A stretch of DNA of 64,000 nt from Nannocystis sp. (GCF_016714285.1 NZ_JADJNN010000038.1:248001-312000), one strand, 5' to 3'. Numbered from the stretch's first letter, positions 16,754-25,580 are shown. The notes: a model not told the origin generated them from the sequence alone. Numbers and translations: made by a program.

Positions 16754-18378
16754 TGCGGATGATGCGGATGATGCGGATGATGCGGGCGAGTCGCGACACG
16801 CTGCAGCGAGGCGCCGAAGCGGCGGTGATCGCCGCGCTCGCGCTGGGGCACACGCGGGCCTGGAGCTTCCTCTGCGACGACGCGTACATCTCGTTCCGCT
16901 ACGCCAGGAACCTCGCGGAGCACGGGACCCTGGCCTACAACCTGGCGGCGCCGCGCGAGCTGGTCGAGGGCTACACGAACCTCCTCTGGGTGCTGCTGCT
17001 GGCGCTCGGCGACCGCGTGGGCGTGGCGCCCGAGCTGCTGGCGCCGGTGCTGACGCAGCTGGGCGCGCTGGCCGGGTTGGCGATCGTGTGCTTGTTGCTG
17101 CGGGGGCTGCGGGGCGGGTGGTCGCTGGCGCCGGCGCTGCTGCTGGCGTGCAGCCCGGAGTTCATGGTGTGGGGCCAGGGGGGGCTCGAGACGGCGCTGG
17201 GGGCGGCGTTGTGCCTGGCGGCGATGGGCGCGGCGGCGAGCGGGCGCTGGCGGACGGCGGGTTGCTTGACGGCGCTGGCGGGCCTGACCCGCCCGGACGC
17301 GCTGCTGCCGATCGGTCTGTTCTTTGGGACATGGCTGATCGTACATGGCCGAAAGGTCTGGCCGGGTTGGCGGCGGCTGATGATCGGCGCGGCGCTGGCG
17401 GCGGGTCCGCTGGCGCTGCAGCTGCTGTGGCGCGATCACTACTACGGGAGCTGGCTGCCGAACACGTGGCTGGTCAAGCAGTTCGGCGGGCTGCTGCGCG
17501 GGACCTACGGGCTTTGGTACGTCGAGGCGTGGGCGCGGGCGGTGGGGCTCGTGTGGCTGTTGCCGCTGTTACCGTGGTTGCGGGCGCGGCACCTGGTGCT
17601 GGTGATCCCGATCGCGGGGACGGTGGCGTGGGCGTGGGCGATCGGTGGCGACTTCATGGCCTACTCGCGCTTCTTGATCGTGGCGACGGGGCTGCTGGCG
17701 GTGCTGTGGAGCTGGTTGCTGGCGGACGCGGCGGCGTGGATCGGCGGGCGGGTGCGCGGGCTCGGGCGGGTGCCGGTGGCGGCGATCGTGGTGATCGTCG
17801 CCGCGGGGTTGTTGGCGGGGCAGGCGAGGGCGCGCTGGCTCGAGGACAGGGCGCAGGCTGGCGGGTGGCTGGCGGGGCGCTGGGAGGGGGTCACGGCGAT
17901 GGACCGCTTCGCCCGCGAGCGCGTGTACGTGGGCGCGTGGATGCGAGAGAACTTGCCGGCGTCGACGTGGCTGACGGTCGGCGCGGCGGGGGCCCTGCCG
18001 TACGCGTCGGGGCTGCCGGTGGTCGATGTGTACGGGCTGGTCGACGCCTGGCCGCGGCGGGTGCCGGAGCTGCGACCGTCGCCGCGCGGACGTCCGGGGC
18101 ATCAGCTGATGGCGCCGCTGGCCGATCTGCGGGTGCGTGACCCGGACCTGCTGTGTCACGTCGGGCACGTCGGTCCGCGGGTGCCGGCGCAGGCGAGCGC
18201 GCAGACCCGCGGGCTCGGGCCGGGGTACCGCTGGGCCTGTGTGGCGCCGGGGCCGGTGGTCGACGCGCGTGAGCCGGGCGGGGTGCTGGACCTCGGGTAC
18301 TACTGTTGTCTGCGGCCGCAGGGTCGGGTGGTCGGGCCGTTTCGCGATGACGCGGGTGCGACGGGGGTGTCGCGATGA
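16753..18378 (+). CDS. GT-C membrane glycosyltransferase (arabinofuranosyltransferase AftB-like)
   Basis: A 541-residue polytopic protein with about ten membrane helices. The first periplasmic loop carries DDAYISFRYARNLAEHG and VEGYTNLLWVLL, the signature pair of AftB-type/DUF2029-like polyprenyl-phosphate-sugar transferases, with the catalytic Asp in DDAY. GLTRPDALLPIGLF and FMAYSRFLIVATGLLAVL are also typical. Its ATG 16753 overlaps the PilT-like stop (TGATG). The start sits in a 9-bp ATGCGGATG repeat, so several ATGs are possible and the exact start is uncertain. The gene is coupled to the next GT gene by an ATGA overlap. Donor and acceptor unknown. Confidence 0.8.
   Translation: MRMMRMMRMMRASRDTLQRGAEAAVIAALALGHTRAWSFLCDDAYISFRYARNLAEHGTLAYNLAAPRELVEGYTNLLWVLLLALGDRVGVAPELLAPVLTQLGALAGLAIVCLLLRGLRGGWSLAPALLLACSPEFMVWGQGGLETALGAALCLAAMGAAASGRWRTAGCLTALAGLTRPDALLPIGLFFGTWLIVHGRKVWPGWRRLMIGAALAAGPLALQLLWRDHYYGSWLPNTWLVKQFGGLLRGTYGLWYVEAWARAVGLVWLLPLLPWLRARHLVLVIPIAGTVAWAWAIGGDFMAYSRFLIVATGLLAVLWSWLLADAAAWIGGRVRGLGRVPVAAIVVIVAAGLLAGQARARWLEDRAQAGGWLAGRWEGVTAMDRFARERVYVGAWMRENLPASTWLTVGAAGALPYASGLPVVDVYGLVDAWPRRVPELRPSPRGRPGHQLMAPLADLRVRDPDLLCHVGHVGPRVPAQASAQTRGLGPGYRWACVAPGPVVDAREPGGVLDLGYYCCLRPQGRVVGPFRDDAGATGVSR
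17323..17358. repeat. Second repeat type in the AftB-like gene
   Basis: It contains GGGACATGGCTGATCGTACATGGCC, here given as arms GGGACATG and CATGGCCGAAAGG. It is related to 10761-10789 and 11908-11950 and encodes FGTWLIVHGRKV. Confidence 0.45.
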
Positions 18379-19937
18379 GCGTGGTGTGGGCGCGACGCGG
18401 GGTGCTGGCGCTGGCGGGGCTGTGGGTGGTGGTCCTGGCGATCTGCTTCGGGTGGCGGATCGGGTTTGCGCTCGAGCTCGAGTGGATGGAGGGCGGGTCG
18501 CTGCATCAGGCGCTGCGCCTGCAGCAGGGGCTGGCGATCTACCCCGAGCCGTCGGCGGAGTTCGTGCCCTTCCTGTACACGCCGCTGTACACGGCGTTGC
18601 TGGCGATGCTCGGGTGGGCGCTGCCGCTGGACTTCGCGCTGGCGCGGGTCGTCAGCGTGGCGGCGTGCGTGGCGGTGGGGCGCGGGCTGTGGCGGTTGGT
18701 CGGGCAGGAGGGCAAGCCGCGGGCGCACCAGGCGGCGGCGGTGGGGCTGTGGTGCTCGGGCTATGTGTTCAGCTTCCGCTGGTACGACGTGGGCCGCGCG
18801 GACAGCCTGTTCCTCGCGCTGCTGCTGTGGGGGCTGGTGCTGCTGCGCGGGGCGAGGGGGCGGCCGCGGCGGGCGGCGCTGGCGGGGCTGCTGGTGGGGC
18901 TGGCGTTCTGGACCAAGCAGACGGCGGCGGTGTTCGTGCTGGCGAGCGGACTGTTGGGGCTGCTGGTGGCGCCGCGCGAGCTGCTGTGGTTCGCGGCGAC
19001 GATCGCTGTGGTGGATGGCGGTGGGGTGTTGCTCGGTCAGCGGATCACGGGGGGGCAGCTGTGGGCGTACATCTACGAGCTGCACCAGAGCCACGCGTTC
19101 AACGCGGAGCGCTTCACTCGCAAGACCTGGGGGATGTTCGGGCACGCGGCGCCGTTCCTCGCGTTGTTGCTTGTGGGTCGCTTCGCGGGTGGGATCTGGG
19201 GGCTGGCCCGTGGGACAGGTGTGAAAGGACAGGTCGATCGGCGCGGGCTGATCTACTGGGGGGTGCTGATGGCGACGGCGCTGCTGGTCTCGGCGCTCGG
19301 CTACAGCACGCAGTGGGCCGAGCCCAACGCGTTCATGCCGGGGGTGTGCTTCGGGGCGGCGTTCGTGGCGGTGGCGCTGCCGGTCGGGCGCGGGGAGGCG
19401 GCGGCGCTCGGGCTGGTGGCGGCGCAGCTGGTGTTCGCGTTGCTGCTCGAGCCGCGCTACCAGGCGATCCAGGAGCGCGGGCTGCGGGCTGGCTTTTGGG
19501 ACAGCTACGCGTGGCAGGACCCGGCGCGCACGCTGCCGGACGCGGGCCAGCGCGGGCGGGCGGCGGCGCTGCGCGAGGAGCTGCGGGCGGCCGGGCCGAC
19601 GCTGGCGCTGCAGCGGCCGTGGTGGAGCGTGCTGGCTGGTGGCCCCGGGCACGTCGGTTCGATGGGGATCCACGACGTGGCGCCGACGCAGCAGCGGGCG
19701 ATCGAGCGGGAGCTGGCGGCGCGGGTCGAGGCCGGGGTGTACGTGGCGCTGTACTTCGACGGCGAGGCGCCGGCGTGGCTGCGATCGCCGCTGCAGCGGC
19801 GTTACACGCTGGCCCGCACGTGGCGGGGGGAGGAGCGGGTGCTGCCGATGACGGGCTATATGTCGGCGGCGGGGATGGTGACGCCGTGGCGCGGGCCGCA
19901 GCTGGTCTACCTGCGCCGCGAGGCTTCGCCCAAGTAG
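18375..19937 (+). CDS. GT-C/GT39-like membrane glycosyltransferase
   Basis: A 520-residue polytopic protein with about ten hydrophobic helices. After the first helix it reads LELEWMEGGSLHQALRLQQGLAIY, the acidic first-loop motif of GT39/ArnT-like enzymes, then FLYTPLYTALLAMLG and FWTKQTAAVFVLASGLL. The C-terminal 130 residues form a soluble part. It overlaps the upstream GT gene by four bases, so the two probably act in one pathway with the minus-strand glycan operon. Two palindromes at 19203-19234 add LARGTGVKGQVDR in a loop. Sugar specificity cannot be told from sequence. Confidence 0.8.
   Translation: MSVVWARRGVLALAGLWVVVLAICFGWRIGFALELEWMEGGSLHQALRLQQGLAIYPEPSAEFVPFLYTPLYTALLAMLGWALPLDFALARVVSVAACVAVGRGLWRLVGQEGKPRAHQAAAVGLWCSGYVFSFRWYDVGRADSLFLALLLWGLVLLRGARGRPRRAALAGLLVGLAFWTKQTAAVFVLASGLLGLLVAPRELLWFAATIAVVDGGGVLLGQRITGGQLWAYIYELHQSHAFNAERFTRKTWGMFGHAAPFLALLLVGRFAGGIWGLARGTGVKGQVDRRGLIYWGVLMATALLVSALGYSTQWAEPNAFMPGVCFGAAFVAVALPVGRGEAAALGLVAAQLVFALLLEPRYQAIQERGLRAGFWDSYAWQDPARTLPDAGQRGRAAALREELRAAGPTLALQRPWWSVLAGGPGHVGSMGIHDVAPTQQRAIERELAARVEAGVYVALYFDGEAPAWLRSPLQRRYTLARTWRGEERVLPMTGYMSAAGMVTPWRGPQLVYLRREASPK
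19203..19234. repeat. Two palindromic repeats in the GT39-like gene
   Basis: CTGGCCCGTGGGACAGGT (19203-19220) is followed directly by the half-unit GTGAAAGGACAGGT (19221-19234). Confidence 0.7.
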
Positions 19938-20046
19938 CTGCGGGCCCTGAGGCTTGCCGAAGTCTGGAGGAGTCGGCGGGTGCTGCGAGGAGTCGGTCGA
20001 TTAAATAGCTGCGGGCCCCGGGTGCAGAGCACCGGGACCCGCCGCA
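19934..20046. terminator. Hairpin with duplicated junction between convergent genes
   Basis: TAGCTGCGGGCCC occurs at the stop of the GT gene (19935) and again at about 20006. The second copy runs into a near-perfect hairpin, GCGGGCCCCGGGTGC / GCACCGGGACCCGC, that could end transcripts from both sides. There is no T-run, so it is a weak intrinsic terminator at best. Confidence 0.45.
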
Positions 20047-20063
20047 GTCTCGGGCGGAGCGGA

Positions 20064-20510
20064 TCAGCGAGAGACGCGGATCATCTTGCGCTCGAGGGTG
20101 ACGAACTTGTGCCCGCTGCACTTGTACGCGACCTCGATCGTGACGCTCGTGCCCGCGGGGCCCTTGAGCGCGGTGGCCCAACCCTCGACGCTGTCGGGGT
20201 AGGTGCCATCGACCGAGATCAGGCGGGCGCCCTCACGGATGGCGCCGTCGGCCGGCGCACCCGGGAGCACGCTGCGAACCACGACGTGGTCGCCGCGGCC
20301 CTGGATCACCGCTCCGATGCCGCTGTACGAGTAGCTGTTGTCGACAGCGCGGTGGGCCGAGCGGCAATCCGTGCCGCCGAAGCGGTACATGATGGCCGCG
20401 GAGGTGGCCATCGCGCCGGCAAGGACGATGGAGCCGAGGATGACGCGCCGGGCGGTGCGCCAGCGGGCGATGGAGGTCGCTAAGGAAGATTCAGTGTTCG
20501 GAGAACGCAT
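20064..20510 (-). CDS. Membrane-anchored PDZ-domain protein
   Basis: A 148-residue protein with one N-terminal membrane segment (VILGSIVLAGAMATSAAIMY) and a PDZ domain: YSGIGAVIQGRGDHVVVRSVLPGAPADGAIREGARLISVDG is the carboxylate-loop and beta-strand block. The ending KFVTLERKMIRVSR is beta-strand-like. There is no protease domain, so it may act as a periplasmic peptide-binding adaptor. The ATG 20510 start was chosen because the hydrophobic segment then sits 20 residues in. Upstream in-frame ATGs would add an unlikely Arg/Pro-rich stretch. Confidence 0.75.
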   Translation of the reverse strand: MRSPNTESSLATSIARWRTARRVILGSIVLAGAMATSAAIMYRFGGTDCRSAHRAVDNSYSYSGIGAVIQGRGDHVVVRSVLPGAPADGAIREGARLISVDGTYPDSVEGWATALKGPAGTSVTIEVAYKCSGHKFVTLERKMIRVSR

Positions 20511-20868
20511 CGGGCTTCGCTCCTGTCCGAGACAGACTTGACGAGTGTTCCACAGCTTCGAAAAGCTTGCCAGGGGGCGAGGGGTTACTGCCGACGCTGT
20601 CGCAGCATTCCTCGCGGGCCTTTGCGGGCCTGGCTCGCGGTGGCGGGTGAGGCGCGTGGGGCCCTTGGGCACTGGCCGCGACAGGCCGGGGCTCGCGGCG
20701 TGAAACCAGGGCCGATGCCGCTCGTGGTGTCGGGGCTTGTCGCAGCGAGTGGGCCGGAGATCGCCCGGGGCCCTCATCGTTCTCGCCACACCGAGCTTGC
20801 GGGGTCTCCGCATCCGTCCTCGCCAGCTTCTTCCGTGGGATCGCGTTCCGCGCTATAGGCTTCGCCCC
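20511..20868. other. Divergent intergenic region, 358 bp
   Basis: Between the PDZ and SGNH genes. It holds a short CTGTC-CGA-GACAG palindrome (20523-20535) that may be a worn member of the repeat family, and a small AGCTT-CGAA-AAGCT hairpin near 20560. No gene-like reading frame or RNA gene was recognised. Confidence 0.5.
20856..20861 (+). promoter_or_regulatory. Candidate -10 (TAGGCT) of a leaderless start
   Basis: TAGGCT, preceded by TA (TATAGGCT), lies 7 nt before ATG 20869. No Shine-Dalgarno. Confidence 0.5.
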
Positions 20869-21783
20869 ATGCTCTGGTCTCCACGGCGTTGCCTCTCCCT
20901 CGTGACCCTGGCCCTGGCCACGACCGCCTGCACCGCGGACAAGACCGCCGCGACGCCAGGCCCGACGATCCCCGTCGCCCTGCCAGCGGCCGCGATCCCG
21001 GTCGCCGAACCCGAGCCCGTGGTGGCTGCGCCCGAGCCCGTGGCCGAGCCTGTCGCGGTGGCCGAGCCGGTGCAGGAGCCCGAGGCCCCGGCGATCCCCG
21101 AGACGCCGCGCAAGGTGCTGATCTTGGGCGACAGTCTGGCGGCCACCGGCTTCGGGGCGCTCCTGGAGCGCAAGCTCGAGGCGCACCCCAACATCGAGTG
21201 CGACCGCAAGGCCAAGAGCGCGACCGGGCTGGCCCGCCCCGACTTCTATGATTGGGAGGCCGAGGCCAGGAAGCAGGTCGAGGCCAAGACGCCGGACCTG
21301 GTGGTCGTGATCATGGGCGGCAACGACGGCCAGGACCTCACGCCGAAGTCGGGCAAGGGCAAGCGGGTCGGCTGGAAGTCGGACGGCTGGAGCGTGGCGT
21401 ACAAGGCCCGGGTGGCCGACTTCCTCAAGGAGATCGGCGTGGCCGAGCGCAAGGTGCTGTGGCTCGGCCTGCCGAAGTCGGAGCTCAATAGCTTCGAGCA
21501 GAAGCTGGAGGTCATCCGCCAGGTCCAGAGCGAGGCGGTCGGCGAGCTCGGCGAGGCCGGGACCTACATCGACACGACGCCCTTCCTCACCGACTCGGCG
21601 GGCACGCTGCTGGAGAAGGCGACCGTGGGCAAGCGCAAGGACCAGGAGCTGCGCGAGGACGACGGCATCCACTTCACGATGGCGGGCTCGGAGTACTTCG
21701 CCGACAAGGTGTACCCCGAGGTGCTGCGGGTGCTCGGGCTGCCCGACGCCGAGCCCGAGGCGCCGAAGAAGAAGAGCAAGTGA
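20869..21783 (+). CDS. SGNH-hydrolase lipoprotein of the DUF459 type
   Basis: A 304-residue protein with an N-terminal signal ending TLALATTAC (likely lipobox Cys) and a Pro/Glu/Ala spacer. An SGNH domain follows: block I LILGDSLAATGFG, the DUF459-like KSATGLARPDFYDWEAEA, block III VIMGGNDGQD and block V DDGIHFTMAGSEYFAD with the catalytic Asp/His. DUF459 proteins are predicted periplasmic esterases linked to cell-envelope sugars or exopolysaccharide acetylation. The tail is Lys-rich. The ATG 20869 start fits both the signal peptide and the TAGGCT element. Confidence 0.8.
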   Translation: MLWSPRRCLSLVTLALATTACTADKTAATPGPTIPVALPAAAIPVAEPEPVVAAPEPVAEPVAVAEPVQEPEAPAIPETPRKVLILGDSLAATGFGALLERKLEAHPNIECDRKAKSATGLARPDFYDWEAEARKQVEAKTPDLVVVIMGGNDGQDLTPKSGKGKRVGWKSDGWSVAYKARVADFLKEIGVAERKVLWLGLPKSELNSFEQKLEVIRQVQSEAVGELGEAGTYIDTTPFLTDSAGTLLEKATVGKRKDQELREDDGIHFTMAGSEYFADKVYPEVLRVLGLPDAEPEAPKKKSK

Positions 21784-22092
21784 AGAGGCGCGGGGCTGCG
21801 CGCGCCCGGGTGCCGCGCAGTCTGCCAGCGCTGTCCTCGGGGAGATCTCTCTGCGGCCAAAAAACGTCGGGGAGCGGGCCCTGAACCGCGTTCAAGTTGC
21901 GGCAATGCGGCTGCAGATGCAATGACAGTGCAGGTGGAATTTGCCGAGATGCTGGCGCGTGGGCCAGGGGGTCGGCCGATGGGCGAGCGGCGTGGGGTGG
22001 TGTGGTGTGGCGGCCCGCGGGAATAGTGCCCGGGGGCTGCGAAGTACACGCGGTCCCGGGGGTCTGCTACGTTGGCCGACCCGGTCCCTTCG
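21784..22092. other. Intergenic region, 309 bp
   Basis: A GCGCGG...CCGCGC hairpin at 21788-21818, right after the SGNH gene, may end its transcript. A TACGTT hexamer at 22068-22073 is a possible -10 for the next gene, giving a short leader before ATG 22093. Nothing else recognised. Confidence 0.4.
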
Positions 22093-23496
22093 ATGCACTT
22101 GCAGCGCGCAACACCCCGCCTCCCGAGCCGCCTCTGCGGCCTGCTGGGGTTGTGGTTGTCGCTGCTGTTGATGGCCGTGGTGGCAGGGCACGCGCCGGAG
22201 GCGGCGGCGAAGTCGGCGAGCAAGTCGAAGGGCAAGACCAAGAAGAAGAAGGCGGTCAAGAAGAAGGCCGCGCCGGCGAGGGTGAGCCCGGTGTCGCGCG
22301 ATGTCGCCGGGCCCACGGGGGTGACCAGCGCTGGCGACCTCGAGGACGAGGAGGGCGAGGGCGACGAGGACGACGGCGAGGACAGCGACGGGGGCGACCC
22401 GCAGAGCGAGCTCGAGGCGATCGAGCGCGAGATCCTGGCCCAGCCGATCGATCCGGGGCCGGTGCTGGTCGAGCTCCCGCCGGTGGTCAGCGACCCCACG
22501 CCGATCGACAGCACGCCGCGCTGGGTGAAGCACACGGTCATCCCCGGCGAGACCCTGGGCGACATCGCGAAGCGCTACGGCGTCGAGCGGCAGCGGTTGG
22601 CCCGCTGGAACAACCTCAAGGGCGACAAGCCGGTGCTGCGCTCGGGCAAGACCCTGCGGGTGCACGCCGTCAACCCGCCGCCGCAGCGCGAGCGGGTCGA
22701 GCACGTGGTCAAGCGCGGCGATGACTGGGATGGGGTCGCCCGCCAGTATGGGGTCGAGGTTGCAGAGGTGCAGACCTGGAACCGCAGGCTCGGCAAGAGC
22801 CTGGAGCGCAAGGAGAAGGTGGTGCTGTGGCGCGACCCGCCGCCGCTGGTGGCGACCAGCAGCACCGGATTGGCGGCCAAGTTGGCGCAGATCCGGGTGC
22901 CGGCGGGGGGCGTGAGCATCGGCCGACCGAGCCGTGGTCGCCTGGTCCGCGGCGTCGAGCTGCCCGATCGCCCTGACCTTTACACCCGTCGCAAGCCCGA
23001 GGAGAGCTGGGGCTCGAGCCACGCGATCACGCAGCTGATGGCGGCGATCGTCCGCTTCCGCCACGAGACCGGGTTTCGTCGGTCGATCATCATCGGCGGG
23101 ATCAGCAGGGCGCGGGGCGGACGCTTCCGGCCGCACAAGTCGCACCAGAGCGGGCGGGACATCGACATCCGCATGCCGTTGACGGCGGCGGCCGAGGGCA
23201 AGAAGCACGTCGGTCCGGGCGACATCGACTGGAAGGCGACCTGGCAGCTGATCCACGCGTTCATCGTCAGCGGCGAGGTCGAGTACATCTTCCTCGAGCA
23301 CCCGTTGCAGAAGCGGGTCTACAAGGCGGCCCGTGAGGCCGGCGTCTCGAAGGAGCAGCTCGGGCTGTGGGTCCAGTGGCCGCTGCCGCCGAAGACCAAC
23401 AAGGGGATCGTGCGCCACGTGAAGGGCCACAAGGTCCACTTCCACGTGCGGGTGGCCTGCGCCGAGAACGAGAAGCACTGCGTGACGGCCCGCTGA
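22093..23496 (+). CDS. Penicillin-insensitive murein endopeptidase (MepA-like) with two LysM domains
   Basis: A 467-residue exported protein. The signal peptide spans residues 1-40 and is followed by a Lys-rich and an Asp/Glu-rich spacer. Two LysM modules come next (HTVIPGETLGDIAKRYGV at about 145 and HVVKRGDDWDGVARQYGV at about 205). The C-terminal peptidase has SHQSGRDIDIRMP and HFHVRVACA, the zinc-ligand motifs of the M74 MepA family, which cleaves D-Ala-meso-DAP cross-links. LysM domains target it to peptidoglycan. The ATG 22093 start was preferred to TTG 22072 because it gives a standard signal peptide. Confidence 0.85.
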   Translation: MHLQRATPRLPSRLCGLLGLWLSLLLMAVVAGHAPEAAAKSASKSKGKTKKKKAVKKKAAPARVSPVSRDVAGPTGVTSAGDLEDEEGEGDEDDGEDSDGGDPQSELEAIEREILAQPIDPGPVLVELPPVVSDPTPIDSTPRWVKHTVIPGETLGDIAKRYGVERQRLARWNNLKGDKPVLRSGKTLRVHAVNPPPQRERVEHVVKRGDDWDGVARQYGVEVAEVQTWNRRLGKSLERKEKVVLWRDPPPLVATSSTGLAAKLAQIRVPAGGVSIGRPSRGRLVRGVELPDRPDLYTRRKPEESWGSSHAITQLMAAIVRFRHETGFRRSIIIGGISRARGGRFRPHKSHQSGRDIDIRMPLTAAAEGKKHVGPGDIDWKATWQLIHAFIVSGEVEYIFLEHPLQKRVYKAAREAGVSKEQLGLWVQWPLPPKTNKGIVRHVKGHKVHFHVRVACAENEKHCVTAR

Positions 23497-23500
23497 CGGT

Positions 23501-23631
23501 TGGTCCGCGGAACTTGGGGCATCGCCTGGTCGCTCCTCGGATGCCGGCTCGCGGGGGAATTTGGGGGCTGTCGCGCCATCGCTAACTCCCGCATGTTGGT
23601 CCGCAGGGGAATTTGGGGGCTGTCGCGGCGG
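23501..23631. repeat. Direct repeats upstream of serC
   Basis: GGGGAATTTGGGGGCTGTCGCG occurs at about 23554-23575 and 23607-23628, in two imperfect units about 53 bp apart. Each is preceded by TTGGTCCGC- or CTCGC-type sequence. A weaker third copy lies at about 23500-23525. The last unit lies just before the serC promoter element. Confidence 0.6.
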
Positions 23632-23643
23632 CCGGGTCTCGGC

Positions 23644-23649
23644 TAGCGT
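23644..23649 (+). promoter_or_regulatory. Candidate -10 (TAGCGT) of a leaderless start
   Basis: TAGCGT lies exactly 8 nt before ATG 23658, with no Shine-Dalgarno. Confidence 0.5.
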
Positions 23650-23657
23650 CCCGGGCC

Positions 23658-24803
23658 ATGGTGAGCGCAGACAGAGTGAAGCTGTGGAACTTCTCGGCCG
23701 GTCCGGCGATCTTGCCCCTGGAGGTGTTCGAGCGGGCGGCTGACGCCGTGCACGAGCTGCGGGCCGAGGGTCACGCGCGCGGGGCGAAGGGCGTGGGCAT
23801 GTCGATCCTCGAGATCTCGCACCGCTCGAAGCCGTACGAGGCGGTCACCTTCGGGGCGGAGAAGCTGTGCCACGAGGTGCTCGGGATCCCCGAGACGCAT
23901 CAGGTGCTGTTCCTGCAGGGCGGCGCGAGCCTGCAGTTCGCGATGCTGGCGATGAACCTGCGCGAGGCGGGCAAGCCGGCCGCGTACGTGGACACCGGCG
24001 TGTGGTCGCAGAAGGCGATCGCGGAGAGCCAGGGCCTGGGCGAGACGATCACCGTCGGCAGCTCGGCGGCGACCAACTACGACCGCATCCCGGCGTTCCC
24101 GGAGGCGGCCAGCTACGCGCACGCGAGCTACCTGCACATCACGACCAACAACACGATCTTCGGCACCGAGTACGCCGAGATCCCGCGGGCGGAGGGCGGG
24201 GTGCCGCTGGTGATCGACTTCTCGAGCCACGCGGGGTCGCGGCCGATGGCGCTCGAGCACGCGGCGTTCGGCTACGCCGGGGCGCAGAAGAACCTCGGGC
24301 CCTCGGGCGTGACGCTGGTGTACATCCGCAAGGACCTGCTGGCGAAGAAGCCGGCGGCGCACGTGCCGGTGATCCTGCGCTACGCGACGCACGCGAAGGA
24401 GCCGAGCCTCTACAACACGCCCAACACCTTCGGGGTGCTGGTGCTCAAGCTGGTGCTCGAGTGGATGCGTGACGCGGGCGGGCTGCCGGCGATCGCGGCG
24501 GTCAACGAGCGCAAGGCGGGCAAGCTGTACGCGGCGCTCGACGGCAGCCAGGTGTTTCGCGCGCACGCGCAGCCGGGCAGTCGCTCACGCATGAACGTGA
24601 CGTGGACGGCCAACGGGGCGCCAGAGGGCGAGCGCGAGGCGCTGTCGGAGCGCTTCCTCAAGCAGGCGCAGGCGGCCGGGTTCGACGGGCTCAAGGGGCA
24701 CCGCCTGGTCGGCGGGTTCCGGGCGTCGATCTACAACGCGTTCCCGGAGGCCGGGGTCGACGCGCTGTGCGAGTTCATGGCGGAGTTCGAGCGACGGCTG
24801 TGA
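23658..24803 (+). CDS. serC: Phosphoserine aminotransferase
   Basis: Catalyses 3-phosphohydroxypyruvate plus glutamate to phosphoserine in serine synthesis, and also serves the pyridoxal-phosphate route. It has 381 residues, close to the usual 360. Markers are NFSAGPAILP at the N-terminus, ISHRSKPYEAV, FLQGGASLQFAMLAMNL and the PLP-lysine block GYAGAQKNLGPSG. The end has VGGFRASIYNAFPEAGVDAL. The ATG 23658 start is supported by the NFSAGP position and the TAGCGT element. It overlaps the following SUFU gene by four bases (GTGA). Confidence 0.95.
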   Translation: MVSADRVKLWNFSAGPAILPLEVFERAADAVHELRAEGHARGAKGVGMSILEISHRSKPYEAVTFGAEKLCHEVLGIPETHQVLFLQGGASLQFAMLAMNLREAGKPAAYVDTGVWSQKAIAESQGLGETITVGSSAATNYDRIPAFPEAASYAHASYLHITTNNTIFGTEYAEIPRAEGGVPLVIDFSSHAGSRPMALEHAAFGYAGAQKNLGPSGVTLVYIRKDLLAKKPAAHVPVILRYATHAKEPSLYNTPNTFGVLVLKLVLEWMRDAGGLPAIAAVNERKAGKLYAALDGSQVFRAHAQPGSRSRMNVTWTANGAPEGEREALSERFLKQAQAAGFDGLKGHRLVGGFRASIYNAFPEAGVDALCEFMAEFERRL

Positions 24804-25480
24804 GCGCAGCGGAGCAGGACGCGCCGGGCTGGGCGGCGATCGACGACGCGCTGGCGCGGCTGTACCCGGGGCAGCTGCCGCATCAGTTCGCGAGTCAGCG
24901 GGCGTACGAGCTCGACGGCGAGAGCCCGCTGCCGGCGATCGCGGTGTATGAGGGGGCGCGGCCGGAGCACTGGCACTACGTCACCTATGGGCTCAGCGAG
25001 CTGTTCGAGAAGAGCTCGGGGGATCCGGATGTCTCGGGGTTTGGCTTCGAGCTGACGATGCGAGTGCCGCGGGCCGCGGGTGAGATGGCGCCGCCGAGCT
25101 GGCCGCTGCGGGCGCTGCAGGGGCTCGGGCGCTACGTGCTGGGCACGCGCAAGGGCTTCGACACCGGGCACTGCGCCGACCTGGGCGGGTCGATCGCGGC
25201 GGGCATCGACAGCGCGCTGACCTGCCTCGCGTGCGTGCCCGATCCGCTGCTGCGGAAGATCGGCACGCCGTTCGGGGGGCTGTTGTTCTTGCAGGTGGTG
25301 GGGATCACGAGCGACGAGCTGGCGGCGATGCAGCGGCTCGATCACGAGGGCGTGGTGCACCTGCTGGGCGAGCTGGATTTTCACGGGATCACCGATCCAT
25401 CGCGGGCCTCGTATTTTGCGGATCCCCGGAAGGCGCCGGTGTTGCGGCGTTATCAGCTCGGCGTGCTGCTCGAGCGTTGA
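24800..25480 (+). CDS. Suppressor-of-fused (SUFU) domain protein
   Basis: A 226-residue protein whose core HWHYVTYGLSELFEKSSGDPDVSGFGFELTMRVP matches the bacterial SUFU domain, with the following SWPLRALQGLGRYV helix and LLFLQVVGITSDEL block. Bacterial SUFU proteins are often immunity proteins in polymorphic-toxin loci, but no toxin is nearby. The start GTG 24800 overlaps the serC stop, so it is probably translated by coupling. No signal peptide, so cytoplasmic. Its pairing with a serine-biosynthesis gene is unexplained. Confidence 0.85.
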   Translation: MSAAEQDAPGWAAIDDALARLYPGQLPHQFASQRAYELDGESPLPAIAVYEGARPEHWHYVTYGLSELFEKSSGDPDVSGFGFELTMRVPRAAGEMAPPSWPLRALQGLGRYVLGTRKGFDTGHCADLGGSIAAGIDSALTCLACVPDPLLRKIGTPFGGLLFLQVVGITSDELAAMQRLDHEGVVHLLGELDFHGITDPSRASYFADPRKAPVLRRYQLGVLLER

Positions 25481-25560
25481 TCGGTCCGACGGCAATGGTG
25501 CGGCGCTCAGACGGCGATGGTGAGGCGGCGGTGAGCCGTCAGTGACGCTGCCGCTCTGCT

Positions 25561-25580
25561 CGGCGAGCTGCAGCTCGCCG
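25561..25580. terminator. Perfect 20-bp palindrome between convergent genes
   Basis: A perfect dyad with arms CGGCGAGCTG/CAGCTCGCCG lies between the SUFU gene and the convergent Pro-rich protein gene. It probably acts as a two-way hairpin terminator. No T-run follows. Confidence 0.5.

Noticed and set aside
16751..16790. ATGCGGATG repeat as a regulatory site
   Set aside because: It is a small 9-bp slippage repeat covering the start codon of the AftB-like gene. It only makes the exact start ambiguous.
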